Source of the DNA: Acetivibrio cellulolyticus CD2
Lineage (GTDB): Bacteria; Bacillota; Clostridia; Acetivibrionales; Acetivibrionaceae
NCBI RefSeq assembly: GCF_000179595.2
Contig: NZ_JH556653.1
Location: 1,712,018 to 1,776,017 of the forward strand
Direction of reading: 5' to 3'
DNA: 64,000 nucleotides
Below the pieces are notes generated by a model, which saw only the letters and a list, made by a program, of their open reading frames with translations, did not search any database and had not been told where the DNA came from. Each line of letters starts with the position of its first letter. The stretch's first letter is position 1. Positions 25,584-35,512 of this stretch are shown piece after piece. A program made the translations under genes and the position numbers.

Positions 25584-26675
25584 TTAAGTAGATACAGTGC
25601 ATACTTCACGCTGTAATACCTCCTCAAAACATGGTTGTAAGCATATTGGACAAATTCCATGATAAGGCATTTCTAATTTATGCCTTTCCTTCGGCTCGAT
25701 AGGTATTTTGATATTAAGTTGTGAAAACTTTCGCAAAATATCTCCATCATAAATAAGTCCCTGAGCACCTTCGGAAGAACAAGAAGCAGCTGATAGCTTT
25801 TGGGCATTATCAATGGCATCATATATATCTTCATACGCTAATTGCTCAGTAGTGTCCTTGTAAGTTTCTAACAAGTGGTATATAATTCCTGCAGAACACC
25901 AATCTCCCGCACCTGAAGCATCTCTAAACTCATCTATTGGATACGCAGGGACCCTCTCCCAGTTGCTAAAATCATCTTCTATAGACTTTCTAGAGCAAAA
26001 ATATGCTCCCTCACCTCCAGCAGTTATGATTATAATTTTTGTGTCTCCACTCCTAGCAGATAATCTTAATTCACTAGCTATATTAAAACTTACTTTTTCA
26101 GAAGAAAACTTTACAATATCAGCTTGAAGTGAATTTTCAAAAAAAGCGTTTTTATTTCGTATACTATTAGGCTCATAAAAAACCCATTTATTCTTTCTTT
26201 TAAATAAATTCCTTATCGATCTTATACCCTTAGATGCGCGATCAGTATAGAAAAGATTGTATTGGTCAATATTGCCAATAAGTTTAGAAATATAATCATC
26301 ACTTTTATCTATTATTACTGCACTAGGCAACTCCTTATAACAAACTGGACACTTAACATAAAATTGGTGGTACTTGGAATTACCGTTTTCTATAATGTCT
26401 TCAATTATTCTTGGCGAAAGCTTATCATTTATTTCAAACTCAACTATGTTAACACCTAGTCTTTTAAAGTTATGATTAATAAAACTATTTATATAATCTT
26501 TGTATTGAGCTTTTACAATTGTAGTGCTTACCCCCAAAAATGCAAGCGATGATATAACATTTCCACATGACCCACCATTTAAATAAGAAAAGCGATCATT
26601 GTGCTTAATGATGTCTAAACATACTAATCCAGTTCCAAGGACCGAAATGCCTTGTTTTTTATACTGACTAATCAT
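25584..26675 (-). CDS. PfkB/ribokinase-like kinase with cysteine-pair insertions
   Basis: 363 residues. It has the sugar-binding GGSCGNVISSLAFLG (34-48) and the catalytic/anion-hole motif DASGAGDWCSAG (252-263, catalytic D258), as in ribokinase and other PfkB kinases. Unusual for the family are KCPVC (C109, C112) in the lid region and CPICLQPC (C342, C345, C349) near the C-terminus, which could form one zinc site. It would phosphorylate a sugar or nucleoside. It is the last gene of the five-gene operon, 113 bp after its neighbour. Ribosome binding site GGAGG. Confidence 0.8.
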   Translation of the reverse strand: MISQYKKQGISVLGTGLVCLDIIKHNDRFSYLNGGSCGNVISSLAFLGVSTTIVKAQYKDYINSFINHNFKRLGVNIVEFEINDKLSPRIIEDIIENGNSKYHQFYVKCPVCYKELPSAVIIDKSDDYISKLIGNIDQYNLFYTDRASKGIRSIRNLFKRKNKWVFYEPNSIRNKNAFFENSLQADIVKFSSEKVSFNIASELRLSARSGDTKIIIITAGGEGAYFCSRKSIEDDFSNWERVPAYPIDEFRDASGAGDWCSAGIIYHLLETYKDTTEQLAYEDIYDAIDNAQKLSAASCSSEGAQGLIYDGDILRKFSQLNIKIPIEPKERHKLEMPYHGICPICLQPCFEEVLQREVCTVST

Positions 26676-26788
26676 TTTTTTCCTCCATACCTTATATACA
26701 TTGAATATTAGAAATAATAAAAAATTAGTAACTAGTACTATAAATATTTTATTATATATTATATATTCCTAAATATAAATATATTTTA

Positions 26789-27922
26789 TCATTTATAACA
26801 ATTGCCATAAAGCCAAACATTAAATAATTCAAATTTTTTATTTAAACTTTTTGTATTGTTTTCTTTAAACGTATATCCATACACGTCAACATTGGCCAAA
26901 CCTATATTAAATCCAATTTCCTTTAAATTGTAAACAGCTAATAAGGCCCCAAGAGACAATAATTTACTTGAAACCGCTGAAACAGTATATTTCGCACCTC
27001 TTAAAGGATTTAATGCATTATTATACCTTAATACAGCATTGCAAATATGCCTATATACTTGAAAAGGGTTCTGTTCGTCGGCATAAATAATGTTTCTAAT
27101 CTCTATATTCCATACATCGAATAACAATTGTCTATATTCTTTTAAAATATCGTCAGATCTCCTTGGGTTTTTCGATGGGAATGGAAGAATTGGACATATT
27201 TCATCTGGTTCAATTAGCTCATAAAACTTCTCAAGTTTTGCCCTTGATCCTTCTCCTAAAACTGGAAACCAAACTTTGGGGACATTTTGGTCTACTTCAC
27301 TAAACATAGATTGGTTTCCAAATCCATGAATATATTCAGCTTTTTCATCAAGTCCAACTGATTTAATTGCTACGTCAAGTTCTTGGCTTTCCGCAACGGC
27401 AACATGAAAATTACAATCAACATTGCATTTTTTGATTAAATTAAGTAGTTTACCAATTAGGGGATAATAAATGCTATGAGGTAAAGAACTAATATCAAGA
27501 ATGATATCGGTATACCCCTCAATATCACTACTATTTAAAAGCTTTGTTGCATTAACAGAACATACCCTTCTTTTTTCATTTCCGTTACCTGTCCAAATAA
27601 TTAATTCTTTTTTATTTATTATATCAGGATTATTAATAATATTATAGAATTTTTGTTCATTACCAGAAACAATTTTGTTGTGCTTAAGTGAAGGTGAGTC
27701 GTCTCCCTCATGAAACTCAACTAGTAAGCAATTAAAATCAACATTATATTTTCTTGTTAGTGGGTATATTATATTTATTATGTGGCACATTCTTGGATCG
27801 AATCCTTTACCAAGGATGAATAAAATCCGCCTTCCTTTTCTTCTTTCTAAAAACGATTCCCAGAAATTCTCGAATAAATCGTTCTTTATTAAAACGTAGT
27901 CCTTCCAGTATAAGTCAACCAT
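26789..27922 (-). CDS. Unknown protein with Rossmann-like start, conflict-operon component
   Basis: 377 residues, family not recognised. Residues 31-45 (RILFILGKGFDPRMC) look like the first strand and loop of a Rossmann-type fold. ILDISSLPHSIYYPLIGKLL (about 140-159) is a second strand-loop-helix with conserved character. FPSKNPRRSDDIL and GLANVDVYGY stand out later. There is no signal peptide or membrane helix. It lies 12 bp after the ATPase gene, so translation is probably coupled. A nucleotide or ligand sensor is one guess; no direct evidence. Confidence 0.55.
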   Translation of the reverse strand: MVDLYWKDYVLIKNDLFENFWESFLERRKGRRILFILGKGFDPRMCHIINIIYPLTRKYNVDFNCLLVEFHEGDDSPSLKHNKIVSGNEQKFYNIINNPDIINKKELIIWTGNGNEKRRVCSVNATKLLNSSDIEGYTDIILDISSLPHSIYYPLIGKLLNLIKKCNVDCNFHVAVAESQELDVAIKSVGLDEKAEYIHGFGNQSMFSEVDQNVPKVWFPVLGEGSRAKLEKFYELIEPDEICPILPFPSKNPRRSDDILKEYRQLLFDVWNIEIRNIIYADEQNPFQVYRHICNAVLRYNNALNPLRGAKYTVSAVSSKLLSLGALLAVYNLKEIGFNIGLANVDVYGYTFKENNTKSLNKKFELFNVWLYGNCYK

Positions 27923-27934
27923 TTTCTCATCCCC

Positions 27935-29899
27935 TTAGTATAAAGAAATTTGATTTAAATCTATATCTTGAGAGACCTTGTTGTTACACCATTTATATAA
28001 CTCATTTAAGGTTTTAGATTTCCAACCACCTTGTTTTAAAGGTAGTCCAAAATGCAAACATATCCATCTATTTAAATACAGAACTGTCCATTTCTTTCCT
28101 CCTTGGCTTATGTCCTTCATCTCAAGCAAATTATATGTCAAACAAGATGACAAAACATTTGCAAGTAAGCTATATGCTTTATTTTTCGGATTATTATAGC
28201 TATCAATTAAATCGTCCTTGTTCATCACACTAATTGCTATTCCAGTTATTGTGCCTGCACTTGGATATGAAGCTGTTCCTTTTTGAAGGTCTTTTAACGC
28301 ATAATTACATACGTTTTCTAAAAAACAAACAACATTACTTCCATATGGAACCCTTCGAGACAACTCATTCCACCTTACAGATGAGGATCGTTTAAGAATT
28401 TTTTCCTGCCTTTCAGGAGTTAGAGCATAATCTTTCCTTATTAATTCTGCAGATATGCTTTCCTCAAATAATTCTCCCGCAAAGTATAGAAATTGTTCAA
28501 TATTATGAGAGGATAGGCTTGTAAGTTCATCTATTCCAAAATAGTACGGCAATCCAAACTCAACTGCTAAGTAAAATTCAGCTGCCTCCTTAATATTTGA
28601 TGATTTATACTCTCTTTCTTCTAATTCATCATAAGAATATGGTATACCGAGATCAAGTTTCATTTGTGCGTTATTTAAGTCTCTATTAATTATTATTTCT
28701 AAAGTCTTCCAAGATAAAGCTTTTTCTCTAGGAGAACCATCAAATTTTTCCCTCTCACTAATCCACTCTTTGTAATCGGAATTATTTTTTGTTTTCTCTA
28801 AAATTCGATTCTTTACTATTTTTACTGAATTTTCATATACTTCAGCTAATTTAATATCTGAAAAAAGTAATTCATTCTTTAAGCAATCACTAAATGATGC
28901 AATTCTACTACTGTTTGACAATCTAACTCTTCTATCAGCTATACTTATTAATATTTTTTCAAATTTTTTCCCAATACTTGATGCGTATGTTTCAAGGTAA
29001 ATAGGTGGATCATATTCTCTTCCGACAGTACCGTCAGAACCAAAAAAATCTTGCATACCCAACACTTCAAGCCTTTCAGCTATCCATACGCTTGTCTTGG
29101 GCCTAAATTGAAATAACTGGCTTAATAGGCTATGTCTTTGCCTATAGGAAAGTTTATGTACATCATCAAACATTATTAAGATCTTATCTGCTACCCTTTG
29201 ATTATCTACTAGCAAATTCTGCGGGTTAAAAAGCAGAAGGGAATATAAAAGCAACTGTAGATTTCTTCCATACATATCATGCTTATTAGGTACATCAAAG
29301 CTATCAATTAATTTACATATATTCTTTTCATTTTCGCAAGCCCAGTTATATAGTTCTCTGCCACCTATAGTTGAGTTTTCACTTACAGACATCATATGGT
29401 GAAATTCATCTGGTATACCTATAACCTTTATTCTCTCAATATCAGCAGGGAAATTTAATCCTTTTAATTCTAGAGCACTTCTCATTAAAGCTAAAATAAT
29501 CCTTACGTTAAAAAGTGTAAAGAATAAAGCGATACTATAGTTTTCATCTGGTATAATATCATCAAATATAACGTAATTTCGTGCACATGAAATAATAACT
29601 CCTAAAACGTCTGGACCAGTTTCAGATATTGCACCAATGTTTTTCATTTTCCTAAAACATTCATTATATTCTTCTGTTTTCCTTAGTCGGTACAGGGTAT
29701 TTAAAACATTAGGAGTGAAAACATTAAAAAGAGTTGTCTTCCCACCACCTGGCGAACTACGAATAGTTTGTATAGAATTCCATATTTTTTCTTTGTTAAG
29801 TATATCTAGAACTTCAGGTTCGAATAATCTTAAGAACAAATCTCCGGAGTCTATGCTTTCTGAGTATTTCATAAAAAAAGGATTACGTATTCTTTTCAT
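27935..29899 (-). CDS. ORC/CDC6-like AAA+ ATPase
   Basis: 654 residues. Walker A is SSPGGGKTT (48-56) and Walker B is LIMFDDV (241-247), followed by a SVWIAERLEV strand (sensor 1-like). The long helical C-terminus has no other motif. The layout fits the ORC-CDC6-like ATPases that occur with phosphoribosyltransferase-like genes in predicted prokaryotic conflict systems; this is recalled from comparative genomics and not checked here. The start overlaps the previous gene by 17 bp and has AAGGAGG. Confidence 0.7.
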   Translation of the reverse strand: MKRIRNPFFMKYSESIDSGDLFLRLFEPEVLDILNKEKIWNSIQTIRSSPGGGKTTLFNVFTPNVLNTLYRLRKTEEYNECFRKMKNIGAISETGPDVLGVIISCARNYVIFDDIIPDENYSIALFFTLFNVRIILALMRSALELKGLNFPADIERIKVIGIPDEFHHMMSVSENSTIGGRELYNWACENEKNICKLIDSFDVPNKHDMYGRNLQLLLYSLLLFNPQNLLVDNQRVADKILIMFDDVHKLSYRQRHSLLSQLFQFRPKTSVWIAERLEVLGMQDFFGSDGTVGREYDPPIYLETYASSIGKKFEKILISIADRRVRLSNSSRIASFSDCLKNELLFSDIKLAEVYENSVKIVKNRILEKTKNNSDYKEWISEREKFDGSPREKALSWKTLEIIINRDLNNAQMKLDLGIPYSYDELEEREYKSSNIKEAAEFYLAVEFGLPYYFGIDELTSLSSHNIEQFLYFAGELFEESISAELIRKDYALTPERQEKILKRSSSVRWNELSRRVPYGSNVVCFLENVCNYALKDLQKGTASYPSAGTITGIAISVMNKDDLIDSYNNPKNKAYSLLANVLSSCLTYNLLEMKDISQGGKKWTVLYLNRWICLHFGLPLKQGGWKSKTLNELYKWCNNKVSQDIDLNQISLY

Positions 29900-31007
29900 A
29901 GAGTTCCTCCTTATGCCTACTTACTCGAGGAAACAGTCCTTTAACCTTACATTTGTCACCAAACCATATAATCGGAAGAGTGTTGTTTGGGGTGTTATGA
30001 AAAATAACTATTGGTAATGCACACTCATCAAATCCCAAGAAAGGCCTTTTATAATTGCCCTTTTTAAAATGCTTATCTATAATTATTTCATCAAAATGAT
30101 TTTTTGCTAGCTCTAAAAAGTCGCTATGCTTTTCGGTTTCAACATTGATCCCTTCTAGATTCATTACGGTAATTAGTGTAAAATTTGTTTCTTTGCAAAA
30201 ATCTTCTTTATATTGTTGAAGTACTTCTAACAAATAAGTTTTTGCTTTTTCAGTAGCTATATAAAGAACAATAAATACATCTATTTTTTTAGAAAATATA
30301 TTTTTTTGGTTCTTTATTTCACTGATAACTTTACTTATTTTACCTTTCCATTCATCTCCTTCTTTTCTCAAATAACTTATTCCACTTCCGGTAAAATCAT
30401 CTAATAAAACAATTGTATTAAACTTTTTTTCAATTTGTAAATCCTTGTTATTATTTTTTAGAGACTCGTCTATATCTTTGCTGAGTTCTTCCTTAAGCTC
30501 GCACAACTTTTTATTTGGTATATCATAGCTTAAACAAATTTGTTCATTACTTAAGGAATTATTATATCGTCTAAAAATATCAATATGTGCACCATCGCTT
30601 AGGCCGAGGAATAAACATCTTCTTAAAGAAATTTCATAATTCAAATCGCTTACTACTTCCTTCATTTGTTCAAAAGGATCTTTTTCCAAGTACTTTGCTA
30701 CCTTTTCAATAAGCTTAGGCTTTATAAAATCATTAAAAGAAATAGCGACCAAATGTGTCATTTCTTCTAATGAAATAAACACAAGGTTATCTTTAATAAA
30801 ATTAAGAGCTGGTTCTCTTTCACTCTTATCAAATTGATTTAACCAAAGTGCAAGGCTTTCTATAAATCTCATACCTGGTGAGTACTGTTGGTATTCATCA
30901 TACTTATATTCAGCTAACATTTGTATTACTGGCCTTTCCTCAGCAACATTTGAAGCATCCCATCCCATTACTACACTTAAAAGTCTTTCAGCTAATTCAC
31001 CTTTCAT
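29883..31007 (-). CDS. Phosphoribosyltransferase-like protein (conflict-system type)
   Basis: 374 residues from ATG 31007 (ribosome binding site AGAGGG; the upstream in-frame TTG at 31013 is less suitable). Residues 199-209 (VLLDDFTGSG) form the PRPP-loop type motif of type I phosphoribosyltransferases. The C-terminus has FHNTPNNTLPIIW (337-349) and GLFPRVSRHKEE, which I associate with the PRTase domains found beside ORC/CDC6-like ATPases. The helical N-terminus (about 1-115) may be regulatory. It lies 14 bp after the SIS-HAD gene. Confidence 0.65.
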   Translation of the reverse strand: MKGELAERLLSVVMGWDASNVAEERPVIQMLAEYKYDEYQQYSPGMRFIESLALWLNQFDKSEREPALNFIKDNLVFISLEEMTHLVAISFNDFIKPKLIEKVAKYLEKDPFEQMKEVVSDLNYEISLRRCLFLGLSDGAHIDIFRRYNNSLSNEQICLSYDIPNKKLCELKEELSKDIDESLKNNNKDLQIEKKFNTIVLLDDFTGSGISYLRKEGDEWKGKISKVISEIKNQKNIFSKKIDVFIVLYIATEKAKTYLLEVLQQYKEDFCKETNFTLITVMNLEGINVETEKHSDFLELAKNHFDEIIIDKHFKKGNYKRPFLGFDECALPIVIFHNTPNNTLPIIWFGDKCKVKGLFPRVSRHKEELYEKNT

Positions 31008-31021
31008 AATCAAACCCTCTT

Positions 31022-32956
31022 TTATTTAGCTTTATTAAATTTTTTTTTATTAAATACAAATTTGCCCGAATCAACTACATCAAGTGAACTGAGATAACTT
31101 TTTGTGGCACGGACTCCATGTACACTAGGTGATGAAATGTTCCAACAGCAGTCCCATAGATTTGAAACACTTCCAACACTTAATGAATGTATATGCATAA
31201 GCATCTCACTATCATTTCCAAGATGCTCCCCACTATCACCAATACATAGGACACTAAGTCCATCTACTTTTTTAATACAATCATTTAGTAGATCTACTTT
31301 ACTTACTTGATAATTGAATAAATCAATTGAATGGCTTGACATAAAAACCTTTAATTTATCCCTATAGTCAAATTTTTCAATTAGTTCTTCTAATAATTCC
31401 AGACAGTATTTTTTTCTTTTAATATCGTGTGGGATAATACTAATTTGCTTTGGTCTCACCTCAATTTCGCTAATAATACTTATAGGGCTATCCTTTAACA
31501 TTACCTGATAAAACTTATTCAGATAATCATCAAAGGCATCGTCTGACAAGTCAACCTCTTCATGTAAATAGCTGATTTTACTACAATTATAGTAGCCAAT
31601 AATAACTTTACACCAATTTTCATTATGTATAGAATTTCTCAAATCTTTTCTTACAGATTTACCTCTACCTGTAGCTATGCCTACAAGAATATCCGCATTT
31701 AATAATCTTGTTAATTCTTCTATTATGTCCTCTGAAGGTCCTTTGAATCTATCATCTAAGCTACATATAGTTCCATCATAATCTAAAACGATAGCACCAA
31801 AAGTTGTATTTGATAACCTATCAATATAATCTTGATATTTACTTCTCCAAAATTTAATTTCTTGCTCAGATAAATCAGATAATGATTGTATCTTTGTCTT
31901 CCTTATTATCGCAAATTGCTCCTTAGATTTAATTGTTTTACTGTCGTAAATACATTTTTTATCAATAGAATATTTTAAATTATATATATTACGTCCGAAT
32001 AAAGGTACCTTTGGATTCCCTGGATCTATTCCAACAAATTTCCCAAACTCATTCACAATATAAAAGACTTTAACAATCAAATCAATAGTGGCCACGGCAT
32101 CGTTGAAGATTGTTTCAATTTTAACTTTAGGTATTTTATCCGGAATTAAATTTAATGTACGTTCAGCTATTTGTACGTCTGATGGGGTAACCAATGCAAT
32201 TACACCAGTACTTTCACTACGTTTTGAAAGCCAATGATGTCTTCCATGTGCAAAGTTTCTATAATCTGTTAATAGTATATTCCCTAAAGCTGCTTCAGAG
32301 AATTTTGATTCTATATCAACCGCAGCTGGCATACCCCAGCCACCATATAATACAATCAGAGTTTCTTTACCTAAAAGTTCTTTAATTTTACTTTCCCTTA
32401 TGAACATATCATATGTAACAAACTTGTATTTACTTATATCATAGTGCCTGTTAAATGATTCATTAAATGCCCTAATCAACATTATTATTGATGCAAGTAT
32501 AGAATTTACTGCTAAAAATCCATCTTTTCCACAGGGCAAGTCAGTAAATACTCCTTTTATATTATCGCTTACACTAATTGACTTTTCTAGTGGACTATCT
32601 TTCCTAGTACATAGTACAAGTAAATTACTAGGATCACATTTTTCTATAAGCTTATATGAAGAAATTATATCTGGGTTACCTCCACCTGCTGTAACCAAAG
32701 ATATATTACTGCTGTTTAGCACTTTCTGAAGCATAAGAAGTTCATAAGGAGTTGTAACTTTCGAGATCCCTCCAACCTCTTCATAAAGAAGAGCTAATGT
32801 ATGAGCTACTGTTATTGAGCCTCCGGATCCAATTATAACTAATGGTTTTTTTTCTAACCTATTAAAAAAATCACTTACTAGTTTTACTTCCGTTTTGTTT
32901 GCAAAATCAATTGTTTCCTCAATTTTTTCTAGTGTACCTTCAAAAGGTTTACCCAT
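31022..32956 (-). CDS. Double SIS domain fused to HAD phosphatase
   Basis: 644 residues. A first SIS domain (about 36-160) has IIGSGGSITVAHTLALL. A second SIS-like domain (about 198-320) has LYGGWGMPAAVDIESKFSEA and YRNFAHGRHHW. A HAD phosphatase (about 385-620) has VLDYDGT (nucleophile D392, acid/base D394), VGIATGRGKS and the Mg-binding VLCIGDSGEHLGND (about 588). SIS domains bind phosphosugars and HAD hydrolyses phosphates. It is the first gene of the operon, with a GGAGGT ribosome binding site. Confidence 0.8.
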   Translation of the reverse strand: MGKPFEGTLEKIEETIDFANKTEVKLVSDFFNRLEKKPLVIIGSGGSITVAHTLALLYEEVGGISKVTTPYELLMLQKVLNSSNISLVTAGGGNPDIISSYKLIEKCDPSNLLVLCTRKDSPLEKSISVSDNIKGVFTDLPCGKDGFLAVNSILASIIMLIRAFNESFNRHYDISKYKFVTYDMFIRESKIKELLGKETLIVLYGGWGMPAAVDIESKFSEAALGNILLTDYRNFAHGRHHWLSKRSESTGVIALVTPSDVQIAERTLNLIPDKIPKVKIETIFNDAVATIDLIVKVFYIVNEFGKFVGIDPGNPKVPLFGRNIYNLKYSIDKKCIYDSKTIKSKEQFAIIRKTKIQSLSDLSEQEIKFWRSKYQDYIDRLSNTTFGAIVLDYDGTICSLDDRFKGPSEDIIEELTRLLNADILVGIATGRGKSVRKDLRNSIHNENWCKVIIGYYNCSKISYLHEEVDLSDDAFDDYLNKFYQVMLKDSPISIISEIEVRPKQISIIPHDIKRKKYCLELLEELIEKFDYRDKLKVFMSSHSIDLFNYQVSKVDLLNDCIKKVDGLSVLCIGDSGEHLGNDSEMLMHIHSLSVGSVSNLWDCCWNISSPSVHGVRATKSYLSSLDVVDSGKFVFNKKKFNKAK

Positions 32957-32999
32957 TACAAGATACCTCCAAAATTTAATTCAAAATTATCTAATTTTT

Positions 33000-33028
33000 A
33001 TAATATCATTATTGTAAATAAAGGGCAA
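33000..33028 (-). promoter_or_regulatory. Candidate sigma-A promoter of the conflict operon
   Basis: On the minus strand: TTGCCC (33023-33028), a 17-base spacer, then TATTAT (33000-33005), about 44 bases before the SIS-HAD start. Confidence 0.5.
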
Positions 33029-33667
33029 TTACTATAGCTGATAGTTTTTTACAATTTCAAATTTTATCGACCTGTTGCAATAAAATTTTTACAAAATTAT
33101 TTCGAAAACTATTTCCGCTAGCTTACCAAGACCGACGATATATTTATTTATGCAAACCAAACTTATTAGATTGGGAATTAAAGTGTCCCCACAAAATAAA
33201 ATTTAACTTTAAAATTAAAGATCTATTGGATTTTTCCAATATTAATACCGTGAATTTAGCAGAGGAATGGACTGAAAATGAAGCCAGTAATATCGATGTT
33301 GTTGATAAAACTTTACCTCAAAAGAAAAAAGAACTATGAGGCATTATAGGGAACTGACATTACATATTACAGAGGATGAGGTACCAAGACTTAGGGTTTA
33401 TAACACTATTAACCATTAAAGTTTTAGCGGTTGTGTATATCCTTGAGATTAACAGAGTTACACTAGAGAATCCCCCCTAACGTAACTAACCTAAGTCCAA
33501 TTAATAAAGCTTTTTCCTTTGCACTCGGAAGCAGTAGAAATCAGAAACAACCTTGATTGGCTACAACATAGGTAAGGATTAACCGTCAACTATTGATGTA
33601 ATCATGGTATAGGTTTTAATGAAATCTGTATAAAACGGTAGACATCTTCATTGATGATTTTGGTGTT
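33029..33667. other. Decayed intergenic DNA
   Basis: No intact gene. An open fragment of about 43 codons at 33210-33339 (including NLAEEWTENEASNIDVVDK) lacks a start and is not recognised. It lies between the operon promoter and the left end of the IS21-like element. Confidence 0.35.
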
Positions 33668-33848
33668 GTAAATATGTTGGAATTACTGATCTAATTGTAT
33701 ACCAAAAATGACACCACTGCTATCATAAATGTGGACCACTTACTGGGTCCTTTTTTTGTAGCCGCTGTCTTAAATAGCACCACTATGGGAAAAATACAAA
33801 ATAAAAAAGCCTGCCAACTTTTCCCAGAGAAACGCAGACTTTTTTAGA

Positions 33849-34484
33849 ATGTATGAGAGTGTCACACATATGGAAAATATATCATTATTCCCGCAAAACT
33901 ACAAGAAACCACATACATATTACCTGCAAATATCTCGCGAAGAATACCTTCAACTTCGCTCTGCTAGGCTAATTTCAGGAAAACTACATTTTCAACGTTT
34001 AATACTTAATTATCGGGAAATACAGGTTAAATGTCCTATCATTGTGGCAGATAACTCTAATCCAATCATTGTTATGCCAGCTTTTAAGTTCTCATACAGG
34101 CCTTACCCCATATTTGTTTACTTCTATGCCATCGCACTTTATCTTACAGGAATATCGATGCGTAAGGCTGCCATGAAAACAGCCCAAAAGTTTGGAATAC
34201 CGGGTTTTAGTCATTCCACAATAAGTAGAGTATTTTCAAGAATGGCTGCTAATATTGATCTGTTGCAATCTTTACTTTATGCAAATCAATATGATGAAAA
34301 TTCCTTATTGAAGACAGCGTTGCCAGGATCACCGAAATGCAAAACATCTCCAAAGCTAAAGAGTATAAAAAAGGCGGTAGCTCCAGTGCTTGCACATATT
34401 TTCAGCCCAATCCTCGATATCCATTTTAAAGAATCTCTTTTGCCATATGAACGATTTATGAAATATTGCTGCCTGCTGATTTGA
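33849..34484 (+). CDS. Transposon accessory HTH protein
   Basis: 211 residues. Residues 45-75 are beta-rich (REIQVKCPIIVADNSNPIIV). Residues about 100-145 look like a helix-turn-helix (YLTGISMRKAAMKTAQKFG, then HSTISRVFSRM), as in transposon-encoded DUF6431-type proteins. The likely role is end recognition or regulation of the IS21-like element. The start is uncertain (ATG 33849 or 33870, neither with a strong ribosome binding site). The tail is basic. Confidence 0.55.
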   Translation: MYESVTHMENISLFPQNYKKPHTYYLQISREEYLQLRSARLISGKLHFQRLILNYREIQVKCPIIVADNSNPIIVMPAFKFSYRPYPIFVYFYAIALYLTGISMRKAAMKTAQKFGIPGFSHSTISRVFSRMAANIDLLQSLLYANQYDENSLLKTALPGSPKCKTSPKLKSIKKAVAPVLAHIFSPILDIHFKESLLPYERFMKYCCLLI

Positions 34485-34555
34485 TAATATGGTTTTGTAT
34501 ATATCTCTGCACCATTCCCTTTGATACGATTTATCATGAAGGGAGGTGCTTCATT

Positions 34556-35512
34556 ATGAATGAAGTACAAAATCAAGTTTTTCAGATTGAAACATCATGT
34601 ATTAAAGATAATCAAGTGCTTGCACTGTCTGTGACCAGACAGGATATTGAACGCTGCAGCCGTTTCATTCGCGAGTACGGAATTGTCACGCCTCCGGTTA
34701 TAGGTAATTGTCCGGATGGCACTAAACGGCTGCTTTCTGGTGAATGTGAATTTCTTTCACTAAAAGAAATAGGCGCCAAAAATATTAATGCAGTAGCTGT
34801 ACCTGTTGTTGATGAGGATGATTCCCATAAACTTTCTTTGCTGCTGTCATCCATTCCAAGAGCATCTTCTGCCTTGAGTGAAGCAATATTAATATCACAG
34901 CTGATTAAGGCACGCAACTATACACAACTTCAAATCAGCGAACTTCTTGGGAAATCACCTGCGTGGGTAAACAAAAGGGTTAGCCTTGCAACCAAACTTC
35001 ACCCTGCAGTTTGTGAAATGGTAATTATGAAGCAGTTGTGTCCCCATAGTGCTCAGGAAATCTCCAGACTTCCCAACGAAATGCAGCATGGCTTTGCAAT
35101 TAATGTATTAAGAGATAGTATTCCAAAGTCGGGAGTAGAAGTGTTGACTGCGGCACTAAACAAGCAAGATTGTCCGCAATCCTTGAAAGAACAGATTATC
35201 AGTGAGCCACGACACGCATTAACAAAAATTCAGGAGTTAGGTGTGAAAGCTTCACCTGTAAAAGATAAAAAGGATTGCAATGCTTCAATCAGAATCTTAC
35301 GAAATGATTTTTTGCTCTTAATCCATTGTATTAAGGATATTGAAGAACAGATATCCAAACTCAACCCTACAGAAATCATTTCCCAAAAAGAAATAGCTTT
35401 ATCAGCAAGAGCTTTGATGCTTCGTTTATGCGGTATTGTTGATGCTGCACTGACTTTACATGAGATTTCCCCAGGGAAACCCAGGAATGGAGATGAGTTA
35501 AATGTCAATTGA
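34556..35512 (+). CDS. ParB/Spo0J-like DNA-binding protein of the transposon
   Basis: 318 residues from ATG 34556 (GGGAGG ribosome binding site). The N-terminal ParB-like domain has RFIREYGIVTPPVIG and a GECEFLSLKEIGAKNINAVAV strand-helix. The central helix-turn-helix has YTQLQISELLGKSPAWVNKR. The C-terminal 100 residues are helical. A ParB-like gene in an IS21-type element is uncommon; it may bind the ends or regulate istA. It overlaps istA by 11 bp. Confidence 0.7.
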   Translation: MNEVQNQVFQIETSCIKDNQVLALSVTRQDIERCSRFIREYGIVTPPVIGNCPDGTKRLLSGECEFLSLKEIGAKNINAVAVPVVDEDDSHKLSLLLSSIPRASSALSEAILISQLIKARNYTQLQISELLGKSPAWVNKRVSLATKLHPAVCEMVIMKQLCPHSAQEISRLPNEMQHGFAINVLRDSIPKSGVEVLTAALNKQDCPQSLKEQIISEPRHALTKIQELGVKASPVKDKKDCNASIRILRNDFLLLIHCIKDIEEQISKLNPTEIISQKEIALSARALMLRLCGIVDAALTLHEISPGKPRNGDELNVN

